Shown here: piece by piece, positions 8,993 through 17,491 of the stretch
How the letters are laid out: every line of letters begins with the position of its first letter
How positions within the stretch are numbered: the stretch's first letter is position 1
Assembly: GCF_017565405.1 (NCBI RefSeq)
Contig: NZ_JAGEKR010000023.1
Coordinates: forward strand, 1-47,833
DNA from: Allobranchiibius sp. CTAmp26
GTDB lineage: Bacteria > Actinomycetota > Actinomycetes > Actinomycetales > Dermatophilaceae
Length of the DNA stretch: 47,833 bases
Reading direction: 5' to 3'
Program-made: the position numbers and the translations under genes
Notes under the pieces: generated by a model
What the model was told of the DNA's origin: nothing
Database searches by the model: none
What the model saw: the letters and a program-made list of their open reading frames with translations, nothing else

Positions 8993-9032
8993 CGCGCGGC
9001 CGGACTCCCTTCACCGGGAGTCCGGCCGCGCG
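8993..9032. terminator. Strong bidirectional hairpin between convergent genes
   Basis: Seventeen base pairs without mismatch (8993-9009 with 9016-9032) close a TTCACC loop. It lies 14 bases after the stop of the large protein gene and before the convergent stress-protein gene. There is no T-tract; the stem length alone suggests termination on both strands. Confidence 0.8.
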
Positions 9033-9113
9033 TCGCGCTGCCAGCCGGACCGCTGCCCGATCCCGACGGACCCGCGGGGCGGCAGGATCCAGGGCGCCGT
9101 CGAGGCCCCGCGG

Positions 9114-9518
9114 TCAGCTAGCGGTGGGCGGTTGCTTGACGGCGAGGACGGCGCACTCGGCCTCCAGCAGGACCTGCTGCGACGTGCTGCCTGCAATCAA
9201 CTTGCCCACGGGCGACCGGCGGCGGATGCCGATCACGATGAGATCCGCATCGATGTCGGCGGCGGCCCCGAGGATCTCGTCGGCGGGCGTCCGGGCCTGC
9301 GCGGGCTGGCGCATCTCGTGGATGAGCCCCATCGACGTGAGCTTCTGGTCGACGGCGTCCCAGTCCGCGGCCTCGGCGAAGCTCTTGTCGGCGTCGTTGC
9401 CGCGGGTGCCGCAGTTGAGGACGACGATTCGCTCGTCGCCGAGCTTCGCCATGGCCATGGCGTGGTCGATGGCGGCCAGACCCTCAGGGCTGGGGATGTA
9501 TCCGACGACGATGTTCAC
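9114..9518 (-). CDS. Universal stress protein (UspA family)
   Basis: 134 residues. I chose the GTG at 9518 because AGAGGAGAG precedes it at proper distance; the protein then starts VNIVVGYIPSPEG, matching the family's first beta strand. The nucleotide-binding end reads IGIRRRSPVGKLIAGSTSQQVL, corresponding to the GxxGxxxxxxxxxG(S/T) loop, though the second Gly is replaced by Arg, so ATP binding is uncertain. The last strand is CAVLAVK. Single-domain Usp proteins are cytoplasmic and act in stress or dormancy adaptation. It lies 91 bases downstream of the MFS transporter gene on the same strand and may share its transcript. Confidence 0.92.
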   Translation of the reverse strand: MNIVVGYIPSPEGLAAIDHAMAMAKLGDERIVVLNCGTRGNDADKSFAEAADWDAVDQKLTSMGLIHEMRQPAQARTPADEILGAAADIDADLIVIGIRRRSPVGKLIAGSTSQQVLLEAECAVLAVKQPPTAS

Positions 9519-9609
9519 GTGCTCTCCTCTGGTGGCGGGGTGGATGAAGGTACGGCGGGCCGGTAGCCCGGTCGACGCGTGACGCGCCGGCGCATCGCCG
9601 GCCGGGCGG

Positions 9610-11049
9610 TCAGGTCGCCTCGTCGCGCGTGGCCCGAGCGAACTCGCGCGGACTGAAATGGCCGTCGCGCAGGGCGTGCTCAATCTGTTCCAGGGACCGG
9701 CCGGTGAGCTCCGGCATCTTGACGAAGACGAAGATCCAGGCGGCGACGTTGAAGAGGGCGTAGAGCCACATCGTCTGTCCGACACCGACGGCGTCGATGA
9801 TGGTGAGCACCGTCAGCGTGATGACCAGGTTGGTGGTCCACAGCACGGCCGCCTGCAGGCTCGATCCGGCACCGCGCACCGCCAACGGGTAGATCTCCGA
9901 CTCGGTCAGCCAGCCCATGAGTTGCAGTCCACCGGCGTTGAAGAACATGAAGACGATCAGGCAGGTGATGATGAACGGGATGTCGTGCCGCCCGCTGTGA
10001 CCGGTCACGAAGAGTGAGCCGAGCACGAAGAGCGCTGCTGCAGTCCCCGGCACCATGACGAGGGTGAGTCGGCGTCGGCCGACGCGGTCGATGATGTTGA
10101 GGCCGATCAGCATCATCACCAGGTAGGTCACTGCCAGGCCGACGCTCACGCGGAGCGCGGTGCTGGTCGTGAAACCGGCATCGGTGAGGATGGTCGGCGC
10201 GTAGTAGATGATCATCTCGATGCCGCTCAGCTGCGTGAACATCGCGATGCCGCAGCCCACGATGACGGCGGGCCGCACCCACGCCTGCCGCAGCCCCGAC
10301 CACCCCCGCTGCTTGGCACTGACATCGAGCTCCTGGGTCACGTTCTGCGTGATCTCGTCGATCTCCGCATCCAGTGACGCATCGCGAGGGCGCATGAGCG
10401 ACAACGACTTTCGGGCGTCGTCCGCTCGATCCTGCGCCACCAGCCATCGCGGGCTCTCCGGCAACCGCAGCACGGTGAGCAGCAGGATCGTCGCCGGCAC
10501 GACGGCGAGTCCGATCGAGACGCGCCAGCTGAGGCTCTCCGTCGCGCCGACGATGGTCGAGACCAGGATGCCGGTGCCGATGCCGACCTGGAAGGTGAGG
10601 ACCAGCTGGCCGCGGCGCGCGGCCGGGGCGAGCTCGGCGACGTACATCGGGACGGTCTGGGTGGCACCGCCGACGGCGAAGCCGAGGATGACGCGCGAGA
10701 CGCACAGCAACGCCGCGCTGGGGGAGAGGGAGCATGCGAGAGCACCCACGATGAAGATGCAGGCGAGCATGAGGATGGTGCCGCGCCGGCCGCGCTGCTC
10801 CGAGAGTCGGCTGCAGGCGAGGGCGCCGAGCACCGCACCGAAGAGGATGCTGCCGGCGATCACCTGCTCGGAACTGTGGCCGGTGTGGAAGTCCTTACGG
10901 ATCTGCAGCAGGGCGGCGGAGATGATGCCGGTGTCGTAGCCGTAGAGGAAGGACGAGATCGCCGAGGCGATCGCCGCCAGCCACAACGCAGGGGTGAAGT
11001 GCCCGCGCGCCTTTTCGCCCGTCGCGGTGTCCTTCTCGCTCACGGTCAC
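9610..11049 (-). CDS. MFS sugar-porter family transporter
   Basis: 479 residues with about twelve hydrophobic segments. The GTG start at 11049 is preceded by GGAGG. Family marks are YGYDTGIISAAL in helix 1, PMYVAELAPAARRGQLV after helix 4, and PESPRWLV at the start of the central loop, followed by the second-half Arg-rich DRVGRRRL. These identify the sugar porter (TC 2.A.1.1) group, which usually carries out proton-coupled uptake of a monosaccharide or polyol. The substrate cannot be read from sequence; xylose or inositol are possible, and a xylose isomerase gene lies 33 kb away in this window, but that link is speculative. Confidence 0.92.
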   Translation of the reverse strand: MTVSEKDTATGEKARGHFTPALWLAAIASAISSFLYGYDTGIISAALLQIRKDFHTGHSSEQVIAGSILFGAVLGALACSRLSEQRGRRGTILMLACIFIVGALACSLSPSAALLCVSRVILGFAVGGATQTVPMYVAELAPAARRGQLVLTFQVGIGTGILVSTIVGATESLSWRVSIGLAVVPATILLLTVLRLPESPRWLVAQDRADDARKSLSLMRPRDASLDAEIDEITQNVTQELDVSAKQRGWSGLRQAWVRPAVIVGCGIAMFTQLSGIEMIIYYAPTILTDAGFTTSTALRVSVGLAVTYLVMMLIGLNIIDRVGRRRLTLVMVPGTAAALFVLGSLFVTGHSGRHDIPFIITCLIVFMFFNAGGLQLMGWLTESEIYPLAVRGAGSSLQAAVLWTTNLVITLTVLTIIDAVGVGQTMWLYALFNVAAWIFVFVKMPELTGRSLEQIEHALRDGHFSPREFARATRDEAT

Positions 11050-11134
11050 CGTGCGTCCTCCGTTCGTTCGGGCGTTCCGTCAGGCTAGACCTGTGGTGCC
11101 GCTGAGGTCTGCTGCTGACGCGTCCTCGTCCCGG

Positions 11135-11845
11135 TCAGCGCGCGACGTACACCGTGTTCGCCGACTCGCCGCCGGTGAGGAAGTTCGCGAACGTGACGAC
11201 GTGCGCCTTCGAGAAGTCGAAGACCTGTGCCAGCAACGCGTCGAAGTCGTCGTCCGGTGGGTCGTCGGACCAGAGTGCGAAGACCCCGCCGGGCTTCAGA
11301 TGCCCGGCGAGTCGGCGCAACCCGTCGAGGCTGTAGAACGCCGCGTGGTCAGGGTGCAGCACGTGCCGCGGCGTGTGGTCGATGTCGAGCAGTACGGCGT
11401 CGAAGCGGCGGTCGGCGGCGCCCGGGTCGAAGCCGTCGTCGGACGCGGCCATCGCGAAGAAGTCGGCCATCACCAGCCGGGCGCGCGGGTCGCTCACGAG
11501 TTCCTGGGCGCCGGGCAGGAGCGCTCGTTCGTGCCAGTCGATGACCTCGGCCATCGCGTCGACGACGATCATCGAGCGCACCCGGGAGTCCTCCAGCGCG
11601 GCGCGCGCGGTGTAGCCGAGACCGAGGCCGCCGACCACGATGTCCAGCTCGGCACTGACGGTCTGCGCGAGTCCGAGCCGGGCGAGCTCGATCTCGGCGA
11701 CGGTGAACAGGCTCGACATGAGGAACTCCTCGTCGAGCTTCACCTCGTAGACGTCGACGTCGAGCGTCGGCTCCCTCCGGCGGCGCAGGCTGATCGTGCC
11801 GCGCGGAGTCTCGCTGTAGGCCAGCTCCTCCAACCGTGCGCTCAC
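11135..11845 (-). CDS. Spermidine-synthase-like SAM-binding protein
   Basis: 236 residues; GTG start at 11845 with GAGAGGTG upstream. A Rossmann fold with the nucleotide loop VVGGLGLGYTARAAL (about 69-83) is followed by the acidic strand end MIVVDAM and by LDIDHTPRHVL (about 153-163), the pattern of spermine/spermidine synthase-like proteins. The N-terminal beta domain of true polyamine synthases is short here, and the residues that hold putrescine are not evident, so it may be a methyltransferase-like relative instead. It is separated from the MFS gene by 85 bases on the same strand and could start a transcript that continues through it only if read from the HxlR side. Confidence 0.8.
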   Translation of the reverse strand: MSARLEELAYSETPRGTISLRRRREPTLDVDVYEVKLDEEFLMSSLFTVAEIELARLGLAQTVSAELDIVVGGLGLGYTARAALEDSRVRSMIVVDAMAEVIDWHERALLPGAQELVSDPRARLVMADFFAMAASDDGFDPGAADRRFDAVLLDIDHTPRHVLHPDHAAFYSLDGLRRLAGHLKPGGVFALWSDDPPDDDFDALLAQVFDFSKAHVVTFANFLTGGESANTVYVAR

Positions 11846-11940
11846 ACCCGGTCACCTCTCTCGCCGCCGACGCCTGCCGCGGCGGACATGCCACGCGGTC
11901 AACGTACCCGCCGGTCGGAGGGAGCAGACGGCGCCCGAGA

Positions 11941-12402
11941 TCACTCGACGGTGATCTCCTCGACCGCAAGGCGATGGTGGGCGGCGCACTCGACGACGGC
12001 CCGCACGGGCTCGCCGCAGTCGGCGTGCGAGAACTGGCGAGCAATGGTCCCCGGCGCGTGCTTGGCTCCCCACTGCCCGAGTGAGAGGACCGCCGGCATC
12101 AGGTCTCGCCCGCTGTCGGTGAGCGTGTAACCGTGCCGGGTGCGCTGACCCGGTTCCTGGTACGGCTCCCGGACCAGGAGATCGGCGACGACGAGAGCGC
12201 GCAGGCGGGACGCGACGACCGCCTCGGTCAGCCCGGTGCGGGCGACGAAGTCGTCGAACTTGAACGTCCCGAAGAGCGCCTCGCGCATCAACAGGATCGC
12301 GGACCGGGTGCCCACGACCTGCATGGTGCGGTCGATGGGGCAACGGTCACCCGGTGAGGTGCGGGCGCGGCGCCTCATGACGCCTGAAAGGGCGAATGCC
12401 AT
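11941..12402 (-). CDS. HxlR-family winged-helix regulator
   Basis: 153 residues; ATG at 12402 preceded by GGATGGAG. The HxlR pattern is clear: the early CPIDRTMQVVGTRSAILLMREALFG with its Cys-Pro, then FDDFVARTGLTEAVVASRLRALVVADLL as the recognition helix, and YTLTDSGRDLMP as the wing and following helix. Such proteins are dimeric cytoplasmic DNA-binding regulators, sometimes sensing electrophiles or oxidants through the conserved Cys. It is divergent from the efflux pump gene with 84 bases between the starts, so it very likely controls the pump, probably through the inverted repeat at 12411-12441. Confidence 0.9.
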   Translation of the reverse strand: MAFALSGVMRRRARTSPGDRCPIDRTMQVVGTRSAILLMREALFGTFKFDDFVARTGLTEAVVASRLRALVVADLLVREPYQEPGQRTRHGYTLTDSGRDLMPAVLSLGQWGAKHAPGTIARQFSHADCGEPVRAVVECAAHHRLAVEEITVE

Positions 12403-12410
12403 GTCTCCAT

Positions 12411-12441
12411 CCTAACCTGGCTTGTGAATTGCATAGTTAGG
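12411..12441. promoter_or_regulatory. Candidate HxlR operator (CCTAAC-N19-GTTAGG)
   Basis: CCTAAC (12411-12416) and GTTAGG (12436-12441) form an inverted repeat centred in the 84-bp divergent gap, with half sites 25 bp apart. The intervening TTGTGAATTGCATA is the AT-richest part of the gap, consistent with overlapping promoters. On the minus strand the left arm forms TAGGAT, which could be the regulator's own -10 element. Confidence 0.5.
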
Positions 12442-12486
12442 TGGCAGGCTCCAGACGTGCCAGCAACCCGTAAGGACGACCGGTCC

Positions 12487-13917
12487 ATGTCGCAGGACGA
12501 TCAGCAGACTCCGAGGGACCGGCAAGGTCGGATCCTCCTCGTGCTCTCGGCAGCGGCGTTCATGGCAAGTCTCGACCTGTTCATCGTCAACGTCGCCTTC
12601 GATTCGATCGGGCGCGACTTCCACGGTGCGTCGCTGTCGGACCTGAGCTGGATCCTCAACGGCTACGCCATCGCGTACGCCGCACTGCTGGTGCCGCTCG
12701 GCCGGCTCGCCGACCGGTACGGCCGCAAGGAGGGCTTCCTCGCCGGGCTCGCCCTCTTCGCACTGGCGAGTGCTGCCTGCGCGCTCAGCCCCGGTCTGTG
12801 GTGGCTGGTCGCGTTCCGCGTTCTCCAGGCGACCGGTGCGGCGGCCCTCACGCCTACCAGCCTGTCGCTGCTTCTGCGCTCCACCCCGCCGGACCGGAGG
12901 GCGCGCGCCGTACGCATCTGGGCCGCGACGGGCGCACTCGCCGCCGCCATCGGTCCGGTGGTCGGCGGTCTGCTGGTGCAGGCCGCATGGCAGTGGGTGT
13001 TCGTCGTCAACGTGCCGATCGCGATCGTCGCGATCATCAGCACCGTCCGCTGGGTCCCGGATTCCCGCGATGCGAGCGTCGAACGAACGCCTGATCTGCT
13101 GGGGGCCGGCGTCCTCGCCATGGCCATCGGTGCGCTGGCGCTCAGCGTCGTGAAGGGGCCGGCCTGGGGGTGGTCGGACGCCCGTGACGTCGCCGGGTTC
13201 GTCGTCGCCGCAGTCGGAATCGCCTTCTTCGCCTACCGGACCGCGCGGCACCCCGCGCCCGTCGTCGAGCCGGCGATGCTGGCAGTGCGCACCTTCGCCT
13301 GGTCCAACATCTCGTCCCTGGTCTTCAGCGTCGCCTTCGGAGCGGGCCTGCTGTCGACCATTCTGTGGTTCCAGCAGGTGTGGGGTTACGGTCCGGTCCG
13401 GTCCGGCCTCGCGATCGCGCCCGGTCCGGCGATGGTGCAGGTGACCGCTCTCATCTCGAACCGGCTGGCCCGGCGCGGTGTGCCGGCGGGCCTGATCGCC
13501 GCACTCGGCTGCCTGATGCTCGCCGCCGGCTACGTCTTCATCGCGTTCTCGGTGGGAGTGCATCCACATTGGGTCATGCAGATGCTGCCCGGACAGCTCC
13601 TGATCGGTGGGGGAGTCGGCTTCGCCCTACCGACGATCCTGTCCTCCGGTACGTCGGACCTGCCGCCGCAGCGCACGGCCACCGGGAGCGCGGTGATCAA
13701 CATGAACCGACAGATCGGCACCGTGCTCGGGGTGTCCATCCTGGTCGCCATCCTCGGCAGCCCGATCGGTCTCGCGCACGCACACCACGTGTTCCGTCTC
13801 GCCTGGCTGACCATCGCCGGGATCGGGGTGGCGGGCGCTCTCGTCTCCGTTGGCATCACGCCCTCGCGCAGGGCCGTCACGACGAACGCCGTGCCCGTTG
13901 CAGGGGACGCGGCGTGA
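12487..13917 (+). CDS. MFS multidrug efflux pump, DHA2 (EmrB/QacA) type
   Basis: 476 residues from the ATG at 12487, which has AAGGA ten bases upstream; a GTG at 12457 is an alternative. About fourteen hydrophobic helices are expected. Family marks are FMASLDLFIVNVAFDSI in helix 1, the motif GRLADRYGRKEGF between helices 2 and 3, LLVAFRVLQATGAAAL-like helix 4, and the motif-C-like GALAAAIGPVVGGLL in helix 5. These proteins export drugs or toxic organics using the proton gradient. The stop overlaps the following thioesterase GTG, and the divergent HxlR gene probably represses it. Confidence 0.92.
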   Translation: MSQDDQQTPRDRQGRILLVLSAAAFMASLDLFIVNVAFDSIGRDFHGASLSDLSWILNGYAIAYAALLVPLGRLADRYGRKEGFLAGLALFALASAACALSPGLWWLVAFRVLQATGAAALTPTSLSLLLRSTPPDRRARAVRIWAATGALAAAIGPVVGGLLVQAAWQWVFVVNVPIAIVAIISTVRWVPDSRDASVERTPDLLGAGVLAMAIGALALSVVKGPAWGWSDARDVAGFVVAAVGIAFFAYRTARHPAPVVEPAMLAVRTFAWSNISSLVFSVAFGAGLLSTILWFQQVWGYGPVRSGLAIAPGPAMVQVTALISNRLARRGVPAGLIAALGCLMLAAGYVFIAFSVGVHPHWVMQMLPGQLLIGGGVGFALPTILSSGTSDLPPQRTATGSAVINMNRQIGTVLGVSILVAILGSPIGLAHAHHVFRLAWLTIAGIGVAGALVSVGITPSRRAVTTNAVPVAGDAA

Positions 13918-14717
13918 CCGACTTCGACCGGACCACGCGCGTTCATCCGTCACCCGCCGCCGAGGCGAACGCGGTGACGACGTCGTTCACCGCGACCCTC
14001 GACGAGACCTGGTCCTCGCTGATCGGCGTGCACGGCGGGTACGTCGCGTCGCTGATGGTGCACACGGCCGAGCTCATGCTCCCGGACCGGGTGGTGCGCA
14101 CCGTGAGCACCTCCTTCCTGCGCCCGGCCGCCGTGGGCGAGGCGGAGGTGGTCCTCGAGGTCCTGCGCGCCGGTCGGTCGTTCAACACCCTGTCCGCATC
14201 GGTCCATCAGGCGGGCCGCCTCGTGGCCGTCAGCCGCATCACCCTGCTCAACCCCGTCGACGCGACCGGTTGGACGATGCCGATGACGCACGACCGACCC
14301 GCTCCGATCGATCGCTGCCTCCCGTTCGAGCCGCCGCCGTCCATCGCGCACTTCGGTCAGGCCGAGTTCCGGATCGATCCCGCGACGGTCCCGACGTCCG
14401 AGCCCGCGGCCGAGGCGCGCATCGCGGGGCATATCCGACCCCTCGAGGCGCGTCCGATCGATGCTCGCTGGCTCGTCGCCATGGGGGACTGGTTCCCGCC
14501 GTCGCCGTTCCGTCGGCTGGCGCCCCCGGCCGGAGGCATCAGCGTCGACTACACCGTGCACCTGCATCGCACTCTTGCCGCCGACCCGGACCTGTGGCTC
14601 GAAGGTGCGTTCACGACCACGCAGAACGTCGGCGGTCTGGCCCTCGAACACGGCACGCTGGCGACGCCGGACGGCCTCCCGGTCGCCGAGACGTTCCACA
14701 CCCGCTGGACGGGCTGA
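13914..14717 (+). CDS. Acyl-CoA thioesterase-like protein (double hot-dog fold)
   Basis: 267 residues; GTG at 13914 overlaps the pump's TGA (GTGA), so the two are coupled. The first hot-dog half carries WSSLIGVHGGYVASLMVHTA and the strand region VSTSFLRPAAVGEAEVVLEVLRAGRSFNTLSASV, matching TesB-like or 4HBT_3 thioesterases. The second half contains GGISVDYTVHLHRTL and the terminal FTTTQNVGGLALEHGTLATPDGLPVAETFHTRW, where the D-G-P/LA-like ending resembles TesB-type active-site strands. It probably hydrolyses an acyl-CoA; the substrate is unknown. Its coupling to an efflux pump suggests a shared role in handling a toxic or excess acyl compound. Confidence 0.82.
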   Translation: MTDFDRTTRVHPSPAAEANAVTTSFTATLDETWSSLIGVHGGYVASLMVHTAELMLPDRVVRTVSTSFLRPAAVGEAEVVLEVLRAGRSFNTLSASVHQAGRLVAVSRITLLNPVDATGWTMPMTHDRPAPIDRCLPFEPPPSIAHFGQAEFRIDPATVPTSEPAAEARIAGHIRPLEARPIDARWLVAMGDWFPPSPFRRLAPPAGGISVDYTVHLHRTLAADPDLWLEGAFTTTQNVGGLALEHGTLATPDGLPVAETFHTRWTG

Positions 14718-14760
14718 GGATCCCGCTCTTCCCGATCGATCGTCCGACGCGGCAGACGTC

Positions 14761-15681
14761 TCAGTCCCCGGATCCACCTGGCATGAGCTGGGATCGCACG
14801 TCACGCGGCACGCGTACGCCGGTGTTGCGCAGGTCGGCGATGAAGCGTGCGGCCAACGGGTCGGGGTCGCCCGAAGCGACGGCGGCGAGCTGCCGGACCC
14901 ACCGTGGCGAGAAGGACCTGACCGCGCCGGGGGAGCCCGGGCCGACCGCGCTGACAGGACAGACGGCGACACCGAGGCCTGCCGCCGCGAGGAGCGGGGC
15001 CGCCGAGGTGACAGCTGTCCGCATGACGATCTCGGGGCGGACGCCCGCCTCGGCGAGCGAGTGGTCGAGCCAGGCGCTGAGGTTGTTCTCGACGGCGAAG
15101 TGGACCAGACCCACCCCGTCCAGTTCCCGCAGGGGGATTGCGGGCCTGGCGGCCAGAGGGTGATCGCTCGGCGCGACCAGGACGATCTCCTCGTCGGCCA
15201 CGACGAAGATCCGGTAGCGCTGTGGCACGACCGCCGCGGGGATCAGCAGGACGTCGGCCTCCCCGGAATCGAGGAAGCCGAGCATCTCGTCGACCGCCGT
15301 CGACTCGCGCAGGCTGATCGCCACCTCGGAGTGACGGCGGTGCCACCTGCGGAGCACGGGAGCGAGCACCGTCACCAGGCTCTGGGCGCAGGCGAGCCGC
15401 AACGATCCGCCGGCGGCCTCGCCCACGGAGCGGGCCGTCCGTACGGCGGCCTCGGCCGCGCCGACGGCTCGTCTCGCGTCCGCGACGGCGGCGCGGCCGG
15501 CCGGCGTCAGCACCGTCCCGCGGGCTTCGCGACGTAGCAGCGCGACTCGGGCCTCGCGCTCGAGCGAGGCCAGCTGGTGCGAGACCGCGGGTTGCGATGA
15601 GTGCAGCAGCAGGGCGGCTTGCGTGATGGACCCGGTGTCGGCCACGGCGACCAGGCATTCGAGGGCGCGGAGCGAAGCCAT
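14761..15681 (-). CDS. LysR-family transcriptional regulator
   Basis: 306 residues starting at the ATG at 15681. The N-terminal HTH (about 1-60) reads LRALECLVAVADTGSITQAALLLHSSQPAVSHQLASLEREA, the classic LysR pattern. The rest is a two-lobed periplasmic-binding-like effector domain with SLRLACAQSLVTVLAPVL and LLIPAAVVPQRYRIFVVADEEIVLVAPSDHPLA. It is divergent from the epimerase-like gene at 15812, with 130 bases between the starts, so it probably controls that gene and itself. No clear T-N11-A operator could be singled out. Confidence 0.93.
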   Translation of the reverse strand: MASLRALECLVAVADTGSITQAALLLHSSQPAVSHQLASLEREARVALLRREARGTVLTPAGRAAVADARRAVGAAEAAVRTARSVGEAAGGSLRLACAQSLVTVLAPVLRRWHRRHSEVAISLRESTAVDEMLGFLDSGEADVLLIPAAVVPQRYRIFVVADEEIVLVAPSDHPLAARPAIPLRELDGVGLVHFAVENNLSAWLDHSLAEAGVRPEIVMRTAVTSAAPLLAAAGLGVAVCPVSAVGPGSPGAVRSFSPRWVRQLAAVASGDPDPLAARFIADLRNTGVRVPRDVRSQLMPGGSGD

Positions 15682-15811
15682 TCGGAGAATCTATCGCTGT
15701 ACGTCGAGACATCAATGGATTCGAGGGAAGAACGGCGGGCAGGCGATCGCTGCAGCTACTGACGCGCTGACCGCGACCTCGCGGAACGCCCACCTCGACA
15801 CAGGAGTCCAC

Positions 15812-16744
15812 ATGAGCCAGGCATTCGTAACTGGCGGATCCGGATTCATCGGGCAGGTATTGATCCGCCGTCTGCTGAAGGACGGGCATACGGTCCGTGC
15901 GCTGGTGCGCAGCGCGGAATCCGCCGACCGGGTGCGCGCTCTGGGTGCCGAGCCCGTGCGCGCCGAGCTGACCGACGCCACGACCTGGCAGGACGCGGCG
16001 GCGGGCAGTGACGTGATCTTCCATCTGGCCGCGGAGACGGACGTCACCGCCGACCGTGAACGCCACGAGGCGAGCACGGTCCGCGGTACCCAGGCCGCTG
16101 TGGACGCTGCCCGGCACGCGCGCACACCGACGTTCGTGCGCTGCGGAAGCGAGGCCGCGCTGCTCGCCGGGGAGCCGCTCGTCGATGTCGACGAGACCGC
16201 GCCCCTGCGGCCGGATTCGGCCGCCGCGTACTGCGCAGCGAAGGCCGTCGCCGAGCGGATCGTGATCGATGCGAACGCGCCCGGCTTCACGACGGTCTCG
16301 ATCCGGCCGCGGTTCGTGTGGGGTCCGGGGAGCATCCTGACCGATGGCCTCGTGGCGGCTGCGAAGGCGGGGCGGTTCGCGTGGATCGACGGCGGGCGGC
16401 ACCTGACCGACGTCACGTACGTCGACAACGCCGTCGAAGGACTGCTGCTCGGCTGGGAGCACGGGCGACCCGGGCAGGCGTACTTCATCACCGATCGTCA
16501 CCGCGTGGTCCTGCGCGACTTCTTCGAGACCCTGTTCGCGATCCACGGCGTCGACTCGGCGATCCCCGACGTGGACGCCGAGACCGCCCGCCGCGACGTA
16601 CCCGTCCCCGTGCGGTGGTTCCTCGGGCAGCCGTGCACCTTGCGCACCGACAAGGCGGTCGCAGAGCTCGGCTACTGGCCCGTCGTATCCCCGCCGGAGG
16701 GCCTCGAGATCGTTCGCAATATCGCCGCAGGCGTGCGTTCGTGA
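15812..16744 (+). CDS. NAD(P)-dependent epimerase/3-beta-HSD-like extended SDR
   Basis: 310 residues. The ATG at 15812 follows CAGGAG by six bases. The dinucleotide loop is VTGGSGFIGQVL (6-17), strand 4 ends FHLAAETDV, and the catalytic pair sits in AAYCAAKAVAE (YxxxK). The sequence SIRPRFVWGPGS and the later VTYVDNAVEGLLLG are usual for the 3-beta-hydroxysteroid dehydrogenase/dihydroflavonol reductase side of the family rather than for UDP-sugar epimerases. It probably oxidises or reduces a hydroxyl on a small hydrophobic substrate, not further defined. It lies 61 bases before the reductase-like gene and opposite the LysR regulator. Confidence 0.88.
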   Translation: MSQAFVTGGSGFIGQVLIRRLLKDGHTVRALVRSAESADRVRALGAEPVRAELTDATTWQDAAAGSDVIFHLAAETDVTADRERHEASTVRGTQAAVDAARHARTPTFVRCGSEAALLAGEPLVDVDETAPLRPDSAAAYCAAKAVAERIVIDANAPGFTTVSIRPRFVWGPGSILTDGLVAAAKAGRFAWIDGGRHLTDVTYVDNAVEGLLLGWEHGRPGQAYFITDRHRVVLRDFFETLFAIHGVDSAIPDVDAETARRDVPVPVRWFLGQPCTLRTDKAVAELGYWPVVSPPEGLEIVRNIAAGVRS

Positions 16745-16805
16745 CCGCTCATCCGCGGTCGACCGACGTCATCAGATGCACCACTACGAGAGAGGTACCT
16801 GAATC

Positions 16806-17348
16806 ATGAAGATCGTCACGATCGGCAGAGGGATGATCGGCGGAGGGCTCGCCGCCCTCTGGCGCACGGCGGGTCACGAGGTCACCGAGCTGGGCAGGGA
16901 TGGCGGCGATGCGTCCGGCGCCGACGTCGTCCTGGTCGCGGTCCCCGGCGACAAGATCTCGGAGGCCCTGTCCGCGGTGACCGGGCTCGAGGGCAAGACC
17001 GCCATCGACGCCACGAACGTGCTGCCCGCAAGGCACGGCGACTTCCCGTCGTACGCCCACGAGGTCCAGTCCTTCACCCGCGGGCCGGTGGCCAAGAGCT
17101 TCAACATGAACTTCGGGATGATGCTCGACAAGATCCGCGAGCAGCGGGTCCGGCCGAGCAACTGGTACGTCGCCGACGACGACGCCCGCGACGTCACCGA
17201 GCAGCTGATCCGAGACGCCGGTTACGACCCGGTACGCGTCGGCGACCTGTCCCGGGCGCGCGACCTGGAGAACGCGGTCTGGCTGCTGATGGGTGTGCAG
17301 CCCGTCGGTCGGGTCTTCTACCGGTTCGCCGAGGCCGGCCAGCTCTGA
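16806..17348 (+). CDS. F420-dependent NADP reductase-like protein
   Basis: 180 residues, start ATG with GAGAGGTACC upstream. It begins with MKIVTIGRGMIGGGLAALWRTAGHEVTELGRDG, a Rossmann dinucleotide loop of the GxGxxG type with Arg/Asp after strand 2, and continues with VVLVAVPGDKISEAL and KTAIDATN. This layout is shared by the NADPH-dependent F420 reductase and related NAD-binding proteins. It is shorter than the roughly 210-230 residues common in F420:NADP oxidoreductases, and F420 contacts cannot be verified. It lies in the same direction as the epimerase-like gene and may form an operon with it under the LysR regulator. Confidence 0.8.
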   Translation: MKIVTIGRGMIGGGLAALWRTAGHEVTELGRDGGDASGADVVLVAVPGDKISEALSAVTGLEGKTAIDATNVLPARHGDFPSYAHEVQSFTRGPVAKSFNMNFGMMLDKIREQRVRPSNWYVADDDARDVTEQLIRDAGYDPVRVGDLSRARDLENAVWLLMGVQPVGRVFYRFAEAGQL

Positions 17349-17362
17349 GCACGACACCTGAG

Positions 17363-17426
17363 GCTGACGGCGTTCGCGTTCGTTGACGGCGTTCGAACAC
17401 CGTCAACGAACGCGAACGCCGTCAGC
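17363..17426. repeat. 64-nt near-perfect palindrome with four copies of a 12-mer
   Basis: Arms 17363-17389 and 17400-17426 are perfect 27-bp reverse complements; the 10-base centre contains the palindrome GTTCGAAC. The 12-mer TGACGGCGTTCG occurs at 17365-17376 and 17384-17395, and in reverse orientation at 17413-17424 (exact) and 17394-17405 (one mismatch). It starts 14 bases after the reductase-like stop codon and may act as a terminator, but it is far longer than needed. Confidence 0.9.
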
Positions 17427-17452
17427 GTCGGAACCAAGTGTTCAGTGCGAAG

Positions 17453-17461
17453 TGTGGATAA
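17453..17461 (-). promoter_or_regulatory. Consensus DnaA box 1
   Basis: The plus strand reads TGTGGATAA, which is the exact consensus DnaA box TTATCCACA on the minus strand. A second identical box lies 39 bp downstream, both in the leader region of the DUF222-HNH gene. A lone pair is too few for an origin, so a role as a DnaA titration or regulatory site, or chance, remains open. Confidence 0.6.
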
Positions 17462-17491
17462 CCCATAAACCCCCCACCGCGTGGAGGGAGA

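Noticed and set aside
6927-9014. A 695-codon open frame on the minus strand opposite the large unknown protein gene.
   Set aside because: It mirrors codon positions of the plus-strand gene, has Arg/Gly/His-rich low-complexity protein sequence, no ribosome site and no family features. The plus-strand frame has sensible codon use and domain structure.
15682-15811. LysR operator of the T-N11-A type in the divergent gap.
   Set aside because: Several weak candidates exist and none has a clear dyad, so no site was called.
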